From: DATESN01 sp035270785
GTDB taxonomy: Bacteria > Bacillota > Clostridia > Lachnospirales > Lachnospiraceae
Assembly: GCA_035270785.1 (NCBI GenBank)
Contig: DATESN010000071.1
Location: 1-64,000, forward strand
Direction of reading: 5' to 3'
DNA length: 64,000 nucleotides
How positions within the stretch are numbered: the stretch's first letter is position 1; every line of letters begins with the position of its first letter. Under the pieces are notes generated by a model. It did not search any database. It saw only the letters and a program-made list of their open reading frames with translations, and was not told the origin of the DNA. The position numbers and the translations under genes are program-made. This document shows positions 35,035 to 43,799 of this stretch, one piece after another.

Positions 35035-36183
35035 TTATTTATTCCTTTGTAAAAATTCAGGAATCTTCAATGATTTTTCTTCAACATTGCTTCTAACATT
35101 GGTCGGTCTTTGAATTCCTTGCACTGACGGATTAAAGCTTGTCCCAGATAATCCCGCTTTTGGAATTACGCTTCCACCATTTTTATTTGGATAAGTAAAA
35201 CCGCTTCCAAATTTGTTGATTGGTCCAGAAGAAGCTGATTCTAATCCGGTTGCAATAACAGTAATAGTACAAGTATCCATTTGTGAATCATCATACATAG
35301 CTCCAAAGATGATATTAACTTCATCCCCTGCTAATTCTTGTACATAACTTGCGGCTTCAGAAGCATCCGATAATGTGATATCGCCTGAAACATTAATGAT
35401 AACATGAGTTGCTCCGGAAATAGTTGTTTCTAATAATGGACTTTCAACTGCCATCTTAACAGCTTCACTTGCCTTATCATCACCTTTTCCAATACCAATA
35501 CCAATATGTGCAATCCCTTTATCCTTCATAACAGTTTGTACATCTGCAAAATCTAAATTAATAACTGCAGGAACATTAATTAAATCTGTAATACCTTGAA
35601 CTGCTTGTTGTAGAACCTCATCTGCCTTTTTTAGTGCATCAGGCATGGTTGTCCTACGATCAACAATTTCTAATAACTTATCATTTGGTATCACAATAAG
35701 TGTATCTACACTTTCTTTTAAACGTTCAATTCCACTCATTGCATTTTGCATGCGTGCTTTTGCTTCAAAACGGAAAGGCTTTGTAACAACCCCTACCGTG
35801 AGAATACCCATTTCTTTTGCCATCCTAGCAACAACCGGAGCTGCTCCTGTTCCAGTACCGCCACCCATACCGCAGGTTACAAATACCATATCTGCACCTT
35901 TTAATGCATTTTGTATTTCTTCAGAACTTTCTTCAGCAGCCTTTTCACCAATTTCCGGTTTTGCTCCTGCCCCAAGTCCTTTTGTTAATTTTTCACCTAT
36001 TTGTAAAAGCTTTGGTGCCTTACATAATTGTAACGCTTGCTTATCGGTGTTCACACCAATAAAATCAACCCCATCAATATTTTCATCAATCATTCTATTT
36101 ACAGCATTATTTCCTGCACCGCCCACACCAACCACTATGATTTTAGCTGCAGATTCTGCATCGTTTGTTTTAATCTCAAGCAA
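35035..36183 (-). CDS. ftsZ: Cell division protein FtsZ
   Basis: FtsZ is the tubulin-like GTPase that forms the division ring. The protein has the nucleotide-binding loops (GVGGAGNNAVNRM, the tubulin signature GGGTGTGAAP, NLDFADV as T7 loop), a variable linker and the C-terminal peptide KIPEFLQRN that binds partners such as FtsA, SepF or EzrA. Length 382 is typical. The start is TTG with AAAGGAGG upstream. It is the last gene of the dcw run; ftsA is not next to it. Confidence 0.97.
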   Translation of the reverse strand: MLEIKTNDAESAAKIIVVGVGGAGNNAVNRMIDENIDGVDFIGVNTDKQALQLCKAPKLLQIGEKLTKGLGAGAKPEIGEKAAEESSEEIQNALKGADMVFVTCGMGGGTGTGAAPVVARMAKEMGILTVGVVTKPFRFEAKARMQNAMSGIERLKESVDTLIVIPNDKLLEIVDRRTTMPDALKKADEVLQQAVQGITDLINVPAVINLDFADVQTVMKDKGIAHIGIGIGKGDDKASEAVKMAVESPLLETTISGATHVIINVSGDITLSDASEAASYVQELAGDEVNIIFGAMYDDSQMDTCTITVIATGLESASSGPINKFGSGFTYPNKNGGSVIPKAGLSGTSFNPSVQGIQRPTNVRSNVEEKSLKIPEFLQRNK

Positions 36184-36302
36184 GGTAGTTCCTCCTTTAT
36201 ATCCCTCTTAAACTCCATATTCTTTATCATATAATTTTTCAGTGAATTTATCAACCTATTTTTTTAATTTACTCATTTTTTTAAGGCATTTAATGAATTT
36301 TA

Positions 36303-37019
36303 CTAATCTAATTCAAAGGTAATATTTTGATTGTCATCCGTATAACTATCCATTCGTAAAATTCCACTCTTTTCCTCCAATTCCGGTAAAATGTATTGAA
36401 GTTTCACAACCTTTTCATGTATGTAATCATCAGATCCCAAACTCACTCTAACACTACCAAAATATAAGGTCATTTCATAAGTGGAGTTAAAATAAATTTT
36501 ATCTGCTACTACCTTATATTTTCCTAATATTTGGGTAATATTTAAAATTCTATGAAACACATCTTTGTTTGTAATGGGAAGTTCCTTATAAAGAACAACA
36601 TGTCCAAAATCTAATCCTGATACAAGAGGAATTCCTTCCGTTTTCATATTCGAGCTTTCTACTATGATACCATCTTTATCAAAATACATAAGTCTCCCCA
36701 AGTATTCTACATAGCCGGCTAATGCTTTTTCATAAACCCTAATTTTAATAGTATCTGGAGACATAATCGTAACATCCATTGTTTCAATGAACGGAATATT
36801 GGTTACTTCCTTATTTTTATATTGATAGGATAGGTAAATGGAATTATGACCATATTTTCCTCCCATTACCATCTCCTGGATTTCTTCCTTTGAATAGTGT
36901 TTATTTCCCTCTACATAAACAGTAGATACGGTATACATTTTAAGTATAAAAAATACGGCAACACTTACACAAGCAAGTATCAATACTAATGCAATTATTA
37001 TTTTTTTCTTCATACGCAT
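36303..37019 (-). CDS. ftsQ: Cell division protein FtsQ/DivIB
   Basis: The 238-residue protein has a short basic N-terminus, one membrane helix (about residues 5-27), a POTRA domain (VSTVYVEGNKHYSKEEIQEMV) and a beta domain. FtsQ/DivIB bridges FtsL/FtsB with the septal synthase. It is shorter than Bacillus DivIB at the N-terminus. It follows murA by 56 bases and precedes ftsZ by 119 bases. Confidence 0.9.
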   Translation of the reverse strand: MRMKKKIIIALVLILACVSVAVFFILKMYTVSTVYVEGNKHYSKEEIQEMVMGGKYGHNSIYLSYQYKNKEVTNIPFIETMDVTIMSPDTIKIRVYEKALAGYVEYLGRLMYFDKDGIIVESSNMKTEGIPLVSGLDFGHVVLYKELPITNKDVFHRILNITQILGKYKVVADKIYFNSTYEMTLYFGSVRVSLGSDDYIHEKVVKLQYILPELEEKSGILRMDSYTDDNQNITFELD

Positions 37020-37075
37020 TTACACCCATCTATGTATTTTCCAACAAAAGAACGTTATCTTCCTTTATTTCAATT

Positions 37076-38338
37076 TCATGCCTCATTTGTTACGATCTTT
37101 GCACCTAAATTTCTTAAATCTTTTTCAATATTTTCATACCCTCTGTCAATAAAATGCTTGTTATTTATAGTAGTGATCCCCTTTGCAGCCAAGCCCGCTA
37201 AAATAAGTGCAGCACCCCCTCTTAGTTCTTCCGCTATCACATTTTTACCCTCTAGTTGATTAACACCTTCTATATAGGCCACGTTCCCATGAACAGTGAT
37301 TTTAGCACCCATTAAATTCAATTCTTTCACAATTCTAAATCTATTTTCGAATATTGTTTCTTTAATTACACTAGTTCCATTAGAAACTGCTAGTGCAACT
37401 AGTAATGGAGATTGTAAGTCTGTTGGAAACCCTGGATATATATCGGTCTCAAGATAAGGGATTGCCTTACCTCTTTTTGGAGCTGCTACCGTTAGTATTC
37501 CGCTATCTTCTTGGATAGTGGCTCCCATTTTTGAAACTTCTAATAAAAAGGATTGCAAATGTGATATGGGTGCATCTTGTATCTGCAAAACTCCTCCTGT
37601 AGCCATACATGCCAGCACATACGTTCCAGCTACTATTCTATCAGCGGGCACTTTATAAGTGGTCCCTTTTAATTGATTAACACCTTCAATTTGTAAGATA
37701 TTAGAACCTATTCCTTCTATCATTGCCCCTGCATTTTTTAAAAAGAGACATAATGAATGAACTTCTGGTTCTCTGGCTGCATTCTTTATTATCGTAACTC
37801 CATCGGCTAATACCGAAGCCAAAATAATATTTTCAGTAACTCCAACGCTGGAAATTCGTAAGTTTATTACGGAACCCTGTGGCTTTTTCTTACTGCACTT
37901 TGCTATCACTCCTCCATCAAGCTCCTCAATGTCGCACCCTAGCTGTTTCATGGAGTCCAGATGCATATCCACTGGTCTTTTCCCAATTACACATCCCCCA
38001 GGATAACACATTGTAGCCTCTCCTACTCGCCCTAACAACGCACCCATAAGCACAATCGAAGACCTCATTCGAATCACATATTCTTCCGGTAATCTGCTTT
38101 CTTTAATATTCGTAGCATCTACAATGACTGTGCTGCCTTCCCAGCTAACGACAGCACCCATGCTATCTAATATTTTTATCATATTGAAAATATCTGAAAT
38201 TCTAGGACAATTTTCAAGTACTGATATTCCCCTTACCAAAACTGTAGCTGCAAGTAAGGGTAATGCAGCATTTTTAGATCCCTGCACCCTTACTTGACCA
38301 AAAAGCGGTTCTCCGCCATAAATATGAATAGAATCCAA
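37076..38338 (-). CDS. murA: UDP-GlcNAc 1-carboxyvinyltransferase MurA
   Basis: MurA transfers enolpyruvate from PEP to UDP-GlcNAc, the first committed step of peptidoglycan synthesis. The substrate lysine and asparagine are in VQGSKNAALP. The catalytic, fosfomycin-reactive cysteine is in PGGCVIGKRPVDMH. The late GFPTDLQSP loop and RGGAALILAGL are conserved. Length 420 is normal. The start is TTG with GAAGGTG upstream. Confidence 0.96.
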   Translation of the reverse strand: MDSIHIYGGEPLFGQVRVQGSKNAALPLLAATVLVRGISVLENCPRISDIFNMIKILDSMGAVVSWEGSTVIVDATNIKESRLPEEYVIRMRSSIVLMGALLGRVGEATMCYPGGCVIGKRPVDMHLDSMKQLGCDIEELDGGVIAKCSKKKPQGSVINLRISSVGVTENIILASVLADGVTIIKNAAREPEVHSLCLFLKNAGAMIEGIGSNILQIEGVNQLKGTTYKVPADRIVAGTYVLACMATGGVLQIQDAPISHLQSFLLEVSKMGATIQEDSGILTVAAPKRGKAIPYLETDIYPGFPTDLQSPLLVALAVSNGTSVIKETIFENRFRIVKELNLMGAKITVHGNVAYIEGVNQLEGKNVIAEELRGGAALILAGLAAKGITTINNKHFIDRGYENIEKDLRNLGAKIVTNEA

Positions 38339-38412
38339 TTATTCACCTTCTAATAATTAATTATTCGACCTATTCTATTATATGGATTACGAACTACGAT
38401 GTACCTTGTACT

Positions 38413-39567
38413 CTATGTGTCTTTAAAGTGAATACCTCTTGCAACACTTAACACTAGACCTATCTCAATCAATAAGAATAGGGTGGAAGAACCCCCGTAA
38501 CTAATAAATGGTAAGGTAATCCCTGTATTCGGTATTGTATTCGTAACAACGGCTATATTTAATATAACCTGTATGGCAAAATGCCCCATTACACCTACCA
38601 CTAATAATGCACCAAATAAATCGTTTGCATTATTGGCAATGATCATACATCGCCAAATTAAAAGAACAAATAACAAAATGACTGCAATTGCACCAAATAA
38701 ACCCAATTCCTCACATATAATGGAAAAGATCATATCATTCTGCGCTTCGGGTATAAATCCTAGCTTCTGCATACTTTGACCGATTCCTTTACCAAAGATG
38801 CCTCCTGAACCAATTGCATATAATGATTGTAGTGTTTGAAACCCTTTTCCACTTGCAAACTTTTCAGGATCAAGCCACGCAAGCACACGTTCTCCACGAA
38901 AATCAAGATTCGATCCATCTGCCATTTTAACGATCACCATTACCACTGCTGAGGCAAATGCGATTCCTCCCACTCCCATTAAAATAAACTTTTTATAATC
39001 TGGACTTGCTACAAATAACATAATAATTGCAATTCCCATTACAATAATGGCAGAACTAAGATTCTTAGTTATGATATAAATCAAAAAACTAACAATTAAT
39101 GGTGCGCCTACAACAAGGAATACACCTTTTCTAGTTCTGATTCCTTTGCCCATTTTACAAATAATGCTTGCTAACAATAGAATAATACATAGCTTAGCTA
39201 CTTCCGCTGGCTGCAATGACATTCCCAAATTAAGCCAACGTCTTGCACCTTTACTTTCAATTCCCAAAGGACTTAATACCAATACGATAAGTATAATTGA
39301 TACAAAATAACCTATAATTGCAAACCGATCCCAAAAATGATAATCAATTCTTGAAACAATTGTCATTGCAACAATTCCTATAATAGTAGAGATCACTTGC
39401 TTTTTTAAATAAAAAGCGGCATCTTTATATTCTATATTCGCTTCATAAGAACTAGTGGAATAGATCATTACTAGACCAAATCCTATTAGAAATAGAACTA
39501 CAAAGAGCAAACTGTAATCGAAAAAGGATATCTGTTTTTTTCGTTTCTTCTTATATCTATCTGCCAC
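38413..39567 (-). CDS. ftsW: FtsW/SpoVE-type SEDS glycosyltransferase
   Basis: This 384-residue membrane protein has about ten helices and SEDS family motifs (MIYSTSSYEA, RRWLNLGMSLQPAEVAKL, PEAQNDMIFSIICEELG, PNTGITLPFISYGGSS). SEDS proteins polymerise lipid II into glycan strands at the septum with a class B PBP. Position between murD and murA fits FtsW or SpoVE; sequence alone does not separate them. The start is GTG with GGAGTGAG upstream. It follows murD by four bases. Confidence 0.93.
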   Translation of the reverse strand: MADRYKKKRKKQISFFDYSLLFVVLFLIGFGLVMIYSTSSYEANIEYKDAAFYLKKQVISTIIGIVAMTIVSRIDYHFWDRFAIIGYFVSIILIVLVLSPLGIESKGARRWLNLGMSLQPAEVAKLCIILLLASIICKMGKGIRTRKGVFLVVGAPLIVSFLIYIITKNLSSAIIVMGIAIIMLFVASPDYKKFILMGVGGIAFASAVVMVIVKMADGSNLDFRGERVLAWLDPEKFASGKGFQTLQSLYAIGSGGIFGKGIGQSMQKLGFIPEAQNDMIFSIICEELGLFGAIAVILLFVLLIWRCMIIANNANDLFGALLVVGVMGHFAIQVILNIAVVTNTIPNTGITLPFISYGGSSTLFLLIEIGLVLSVARGIHFKDT

Positions 39568-39571
39568 ATTC

Positions 39572-40933
39572 TCACTCCTTAAGACTATTTACTATTTCCT
39601 TAAATCGATTGCCCCTTACTTCATAATCAGGAAACATCCCCCAGCTTGCGCATGCAGGAGATAGTAATACAGCGTCACCTTCCTTGGCAATTTTCTGGCA
39701 AATTTCCATCGTTTCTTCTAAACTTTCAGCTAAAATAACATCATGAAAATTATGCTTTTTAGCACATTCTGCAATCTTTTCTTTTGTCTGACCAATGAGT
39801 ATTAGTTTCTTCACTTTCCCGTCGAAGGCTTCAATCCATTCATCATATATACTTTGTTTATCATATCCACCACCAATTAAAATAGTGGGTCGGGTCATTG
39901 CTCTAATTCCTTGAATAGCTGCATCTGGATTTGTCCCTTTGGAATCATTATAATAAGCAACTCCTTTTTTTGTAGCCACGTATTCAATTCTATGTTCAAC
40001 AGCCTTAAACTCTCTTACTGTTCTTAATAAATGGTCCAGTGGAATATTCATACTGCGCCCTATTGCAATCCCAGCCATTACATTTTCCACATTGCATTGT
40101 CCAACCAGGTTCATATCATGAATATTCATGATTTTGTTTGAAACGTTGTCTTTTGCTTCGTATATATATTCCTGTTCAAGATAATATCCATTTGATAATT
40201 TACGAGCTGATGAAAAATAAATGACTGTTGCTTTGCATTTTTCACCAAATACTTTTGTATATTCATTCTCGTAATTCAATATACAAATTTCATTTTTGGT
40301 TTGATTAATAGCGATTTTTTCTTTAGCTTCCACATAACTTTCCATTGTATGATGGCGATTTAGATGGTCTGGTGTTATATTTAAAATTGCAGAAATATCT
40401 GGTTTAAATTTGTCAATCGTTTCTAATTGGAAACTACTAATCTCAGCAACCGTAACAGAAAGTTCCGTTGTGTTACGGGCAATCGTTGTATATGGATTTC
40501 CAATATTTCCAACAACATACGACGCTCCATAGTAATCTTTCATCATCTGCCCAACCAATGCAGTTGTTGTTGTTTTTCCATTCGTACCAGTAATGGCTAC
40601 TAGTTTTCCCTTGGAAAAGGTATATGCTAATTCAATTTCCCCCCATATACAAATATCCTTCTTTCTAAATTGTACTACAAGATCAGAATCTGTTGGGACA
40701 CCCGGGCTCAAAACTACGAGTTCTACTTGGTTCTTCATCTCTTCCGGTAAAACTCCTGTCATTACTTGAACATTTACTTCTTTTTCAAATCGTTTGTATA
40801 TCTCATCTACTGAAACTTTTTCATTTTCATCATAGAGAATGGTATCTGCTCCTACATCACTTAATAAAGTGGCTGCTCCAATTCCGCTAATCCCAGAACC
40901 CACAACTAAAACTTTCTGATTTTTCCAGTTCAT
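39572..40933 (-). CDS. murD: UDP-MurNAc-L-alanine:D-glutamate ligase MurD
   Basis: MurD adds D-glutamate to UDP-MurNAc-alanine. It has an N-terminal Rossmann-like domain (VLVVGSGISGIGAA), the central ATPase loop AITGTNGKTTTTAL, ISSFQLET, NITPDHLNRH, and the C-terminal domain with YNDSKGTNPDA. ATG at 40933 gives 453 residues; a TTG four codons earlier is also in frame. It lies between mraY and ftsW in the cluster. Confidence 0.96.
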   Translation of the reverse strand: MNWKNQKVLVVGSGISGIGAATLLSDVGADTILYDENEKVSVDEIYKRFEKEVNVQVMTGVLPEEMKNQVELVVLSPGVPTDSDLVVQFRKKDICIWGEIELAYTFSKGKLVAITGTNGKTTTTALVGQMMKDYYGASYVVGNIGNPYTTIARNTTELSVTVAEISSFQLETIDKFKPDISAILNITPDHLNRHHTMESYVEAKEKIAINQTKNEICILNYENEYTKVFGEKCKATVIYFSSARKLSNGYYLEQEYIYEAKDNVSNKIMNIHDMNLVGQCNVENVMAGIAIGRSMNIPLDHLLRTVREFKAVEHRIEYVATKKGVAYYNDSKGTNPDAAIQGIRAMTRPTILIGGGYDKQSIYDEWIEAFDGKVKKLILIGQTKEKIAECAKKHNFHDVILAESLEETMEICQKIAKEGDAVLLSPACASWGMFPDYEVRGNRFKEIVNSLKE

Positions 40934-40971
40934 TTTTATATCCAATCCGCACGCTTTAACATGCTCTTAAT

Positions 40972-41928
40972 TTATAATGCCATAAGTGAAATCAAACAAA
41001 GAATCGCCGTTACAATTGAAAAAACCGCCACAATCCTCGTCTCTGACCATCCACAAAGTTCAAAATGATGGTGTATTGGTGCCATCTTAAAGATTCGTTT
41101 TCCTCCACTCATTTTAAAATAAGATACTTGTAATATAACGGAAATAATCTCTATTAAATAAATAAATCCGATTAATAAAATAAAAAGTGGCATTTGAAGC
41201 ATGTAGGCTGTTCCAGCCACAAAGCCGCCTAACGCTAAGGAACCGGTGTCTCCCATAAAAACACTTGCGGGATATACATTAAATAATAGAAAACCAAGTA
41301 AGGCACCTACCACGGCACATGTAATTGGCGCAATTCCACTATTCGTTCCAATGGCCATCACTGAAAAAAAAGTAGCAACAATAACGGTAACACTACTTGC
41401 AAGACCATCCAGTCCATCTGTAAAATTTGTTCCATTGACAGTCCCTAAAATAATCACAAACAGCAGTGGGATTGTGAAAATACCCCAGCTTACATAATGA
41501 CCTGACCAAAAAGGAATTAACATGGTTGAGCTTATCCCTGAATAGTTTACTAGATAAAAAGCAAATACGCTAGTGACAATTAATTGCGCAAGCATTTTCT
41601 GCCAAGCCCTAAGACCCATAGAACGTTTCAAAACTACTTTTATATAATCATCCATGAATCCAATCAATCCAAATCCAAGAGTTAAATATAAAATAGGAAT
41701 AATCTTTGGATATTCTTTTACATAAAAAAGAGAAGTTATTACAATACTAGTAAGTATTAAGATTCCACCCATTGTGGGTGTACCTGATTTCTTTAAATGT
41801 GATTTTGGTCCTTCTTCTCGGATCATCTGTCCTACTTTTAATTTTCGCAAAAATGGAATTATGATAGGTCCCAGTAATACACTGATTGCAAAGGAAATGA
41901 TAACTGGCAACACCATTTCAAAGTTCAT
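40972..41928 (-). CDS. mraY: Phospho-MurNAc-pentapeptide transferase MraY
   Basis: MraY makes lipid I on the inner face of the membrane. The 318-residue protein has ten helices. Conserved motifs are KKSGTPTMGG, GFMDDYIKV, GTNFTDGLDGLA with the catalytic aspartates, VFMGDTGSLALGG and the late PIHHHFELCGWSE. The start ATG has GGAGGG upstream. It is 43 bases from the following murD start region. Confidence 0.97.
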   Translation of the reverse strand: MNFEMVLPVIISFAISVLLGPIIIPFLRKLKVGQMIREEGPKSHLKKSGTPTMGGILILTSIVITSLFYVKEYPKIIPILYLTLGFGLIGFMDDYIKVVLKRSMGLRAWQKMLAQLIVTSVFAFYLVNYSGISSTMLIPFWSGHYVSWGIFTIPLLFVIILGTVNGTNFTDGLDGLASSVTVIVATFFSVMAIGTNSGIAPITCAVVGALLGFLLFNVYPASVFMGDTGSLALGGFVAGTAYMLQMPLFILLIGFIYLIEIISVILQVSYFKMSGGKRIFKMAPIHHHFELCGWSETRIVAVFSIVTAILCLISLMAL

Positions 41929-41997
41929 ATATAAACCCTCCGTAACTTAATCCTTCCATAACTAGTATTTCGAACAAGACTTAGAAAATACCTAAAT

Positions 41998-43734
41998 TCA
42001 ATTATAATCTATTCCTTTCAAATAAGGAAGAATATTTTCAAAAAGCTGCCTAACTATTGGTGCGGCTATTTGACCACCATAATAAACTCCATGTGGATTG
42101 TTTATAATTGCCACTGCTAAAATAGATGGATTGTCTGCTGGTGCAAACCCTATAAAAGAGGCAATATATTTATTACTGCTCCTTGGTAATGTTTGACTTG
42201 TAGCTGTTTTTCCACCAACTCTAAAACCTTCTACATACCCATTTTTTCCTGTTCCATTTTCAACCACTTGTTCTAATAGATAACGCATAGTCTCCGATGT
42301 TTTTTGGGATACAATGTTTTCCTTTGAAGAATAAGTGAATGTTTTTTTTGATTTTTCTTTCGTATCTATTGCTGTTACTCCAAAGTGGGGCGTTATTCTT
42401 GTTCCTCCATTCACAATGGAGGATGCCGTAACCGCTAATTGAATAGGTGTAATCTGAAAGGATTGACCAAAGGAAATAGTAGCTAGTTCAACAAGGCCAA
42501 TATTCTCTTTTTTATGCATAATAGTAGCCGCTTCCCCTGGCAAGTCAATATTTGTCTTTGAAAGCAATCCGAATTTTTTAAAATAATCATAAAACTTATC
42601 TGCTCCTAAACGCAATCCAATAGTAACAAATACTGGATTACATGAATTCATGATTCCTTGCAAAAAAGTTTCTGCACCGTGTCCTTTCACTTTATGACAT
42701 CGAATCCTTCTGTCCTCCACCATAATATATCCTGGGCAATTAAAGGTATCTTCCAAGGAAACAACGCCTTCCTCGAGACATGCAGCTGATGTTATGATTT
42801 TAAAGGTAGAACCTGGTTCATAGGTGTCATTAATGCATCCATTTCTCCACATCATATTAAGCATATCTTTTTTTTCTTGATCTGTTAACAGTGTTGCATC
42901 TACATTTTCAGGTAATTGATATGGATTATTCAAATCAAACTCTGGAACATTTACCATTGCTAGTATTTCACCATTTTGGGGATTCATCACTATCATAGAA
43001 ACACTATCTGCTTGCTTTGTCTCCATTGCCTGATATGCCAATTGCGTTGCATAGGTTTGAATGTTTAAATCAAGACTTAGATATAAATCATCGCCGCTGA
43101 TGGGTTCTATCCTATCTTCACCTTCTTTACCTATTTCTACACCCCTGGAATCTGTAACTGTTAAAATAGTTCCATCAATACCTTTTAAATAATCTTCATA
43201 AATAACTTCAAGACCTACAATTCCCTGATTATCTCCACCTGTAAAACCTAGAACCTTTGAAGCCAAAGATCCGTACGGATAAAACCGTTTATAATCCTCA
43301 TCAACTTTTACCCCATCTAAATGATAGGCACGAATCCTATCGCCTATTTCTTTGTCAACATTACTCTTTATTCGTTCAATAGAAGTGTATTTTAAAACTC
43401 TTTTTTTAACATATGCTTCTGTTAACCCCAACTCTTTCGATAATATCCCTACAACTTCATCGGAATTTGTTATTTGACTATGTATGACTGAGATTGTACA
43501 AACCGTTTTATTGGATGCAATTAAGACACCATTTGCATCATACATATTACCTCTTGCAGCCTTAATACTCCGCTCCCTCTCATGCAATTCCTGGGCCTCT
43601 TTTGTATAATAACCAGAGCAGAAAATCATGACATAAACAATCCTAGTGCAAAGACCAATTAGTAATAATGAACTTACTAGAAAGACAATCATGATTTTTT
43701 TTCTATTGAACGTTTTATTTTTTATTGTTGACAT
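41998..43734 (-). CDS. Class B penicillin-binding protein, SpoVD-like
   Basis: This transpeptidase has one N-terminal membrane helix, a dimerisation domain (MYDANGVLIASN, GFTGGDNQGIVGLE) and the penicillin-binding domain. The active-site serine is in EPGSTFKI (near residue 309) and the SxN motif is SCN (near 363). The KTG box reads KTA (near 510). It has no PASTA domains, unlike Bacillus SpoVD. ATG at 43734 has GAGG six bases upstream. It lies in tandem with a second class B PBP upstream; such doublets provide a vegetative and a sporulation enzyme in Bacillus, and the same split is inferred here. Confidence 0.9.
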   Translation of the reverse strand: MSTIKNKTFNRKKIMIVFLVSSLLLIGLCTRIVYVMIFCSGYYTKEAQELHERERSIKAARGNMYDANGVLIASNKTVCTISVIHSQITNSDEVVGILSKELGLTEAYVKKRVLKYTSIERIKSNVDKEIGDRIRAYHLDGVKVDEDYKRFYPYGSLASKVLGFTGGDNQGIVGLEVIYEDYLKGIDGTILTVTDSRGVEIGKEGEDRIEPISGDDLYLSLDLNIQTYATQLAYQAMETKQADSVSMIVMNPQNGEILAMVNVPEFDLNNPYQLPENVDATLLTDQEKKDMLNMMWRNGCINDTYEPGSTFKIITSAACLEEGVVSLEDTFNCPGYIMVEDRRIRCHKVKGHGAETFLQGIMNSCNPVFVTIGLRLGADKFYDYFKKFGLLSKTNIDLPGEAATIMHKKENIGLVELATISFGQSFQITPIQLAVTASSIVNGGTRITPHFGVTAIDTKEKSKKTFTYSSKENIVSQKTSETMRYLLEQVVENGTGKNGYVEGFRVGGKTATSQTLPRSSNKYIASFIGFAPADNPSILAVAIINNPHGVYYGGQIAAPIVRQLFENILPYLKGIDYN

Positions 43735-43799
43735 GATGAACCTCATAAGTGCTAATTTATACAATCTATTATAAATTTTATGAGGTTATTCTTTATTAT

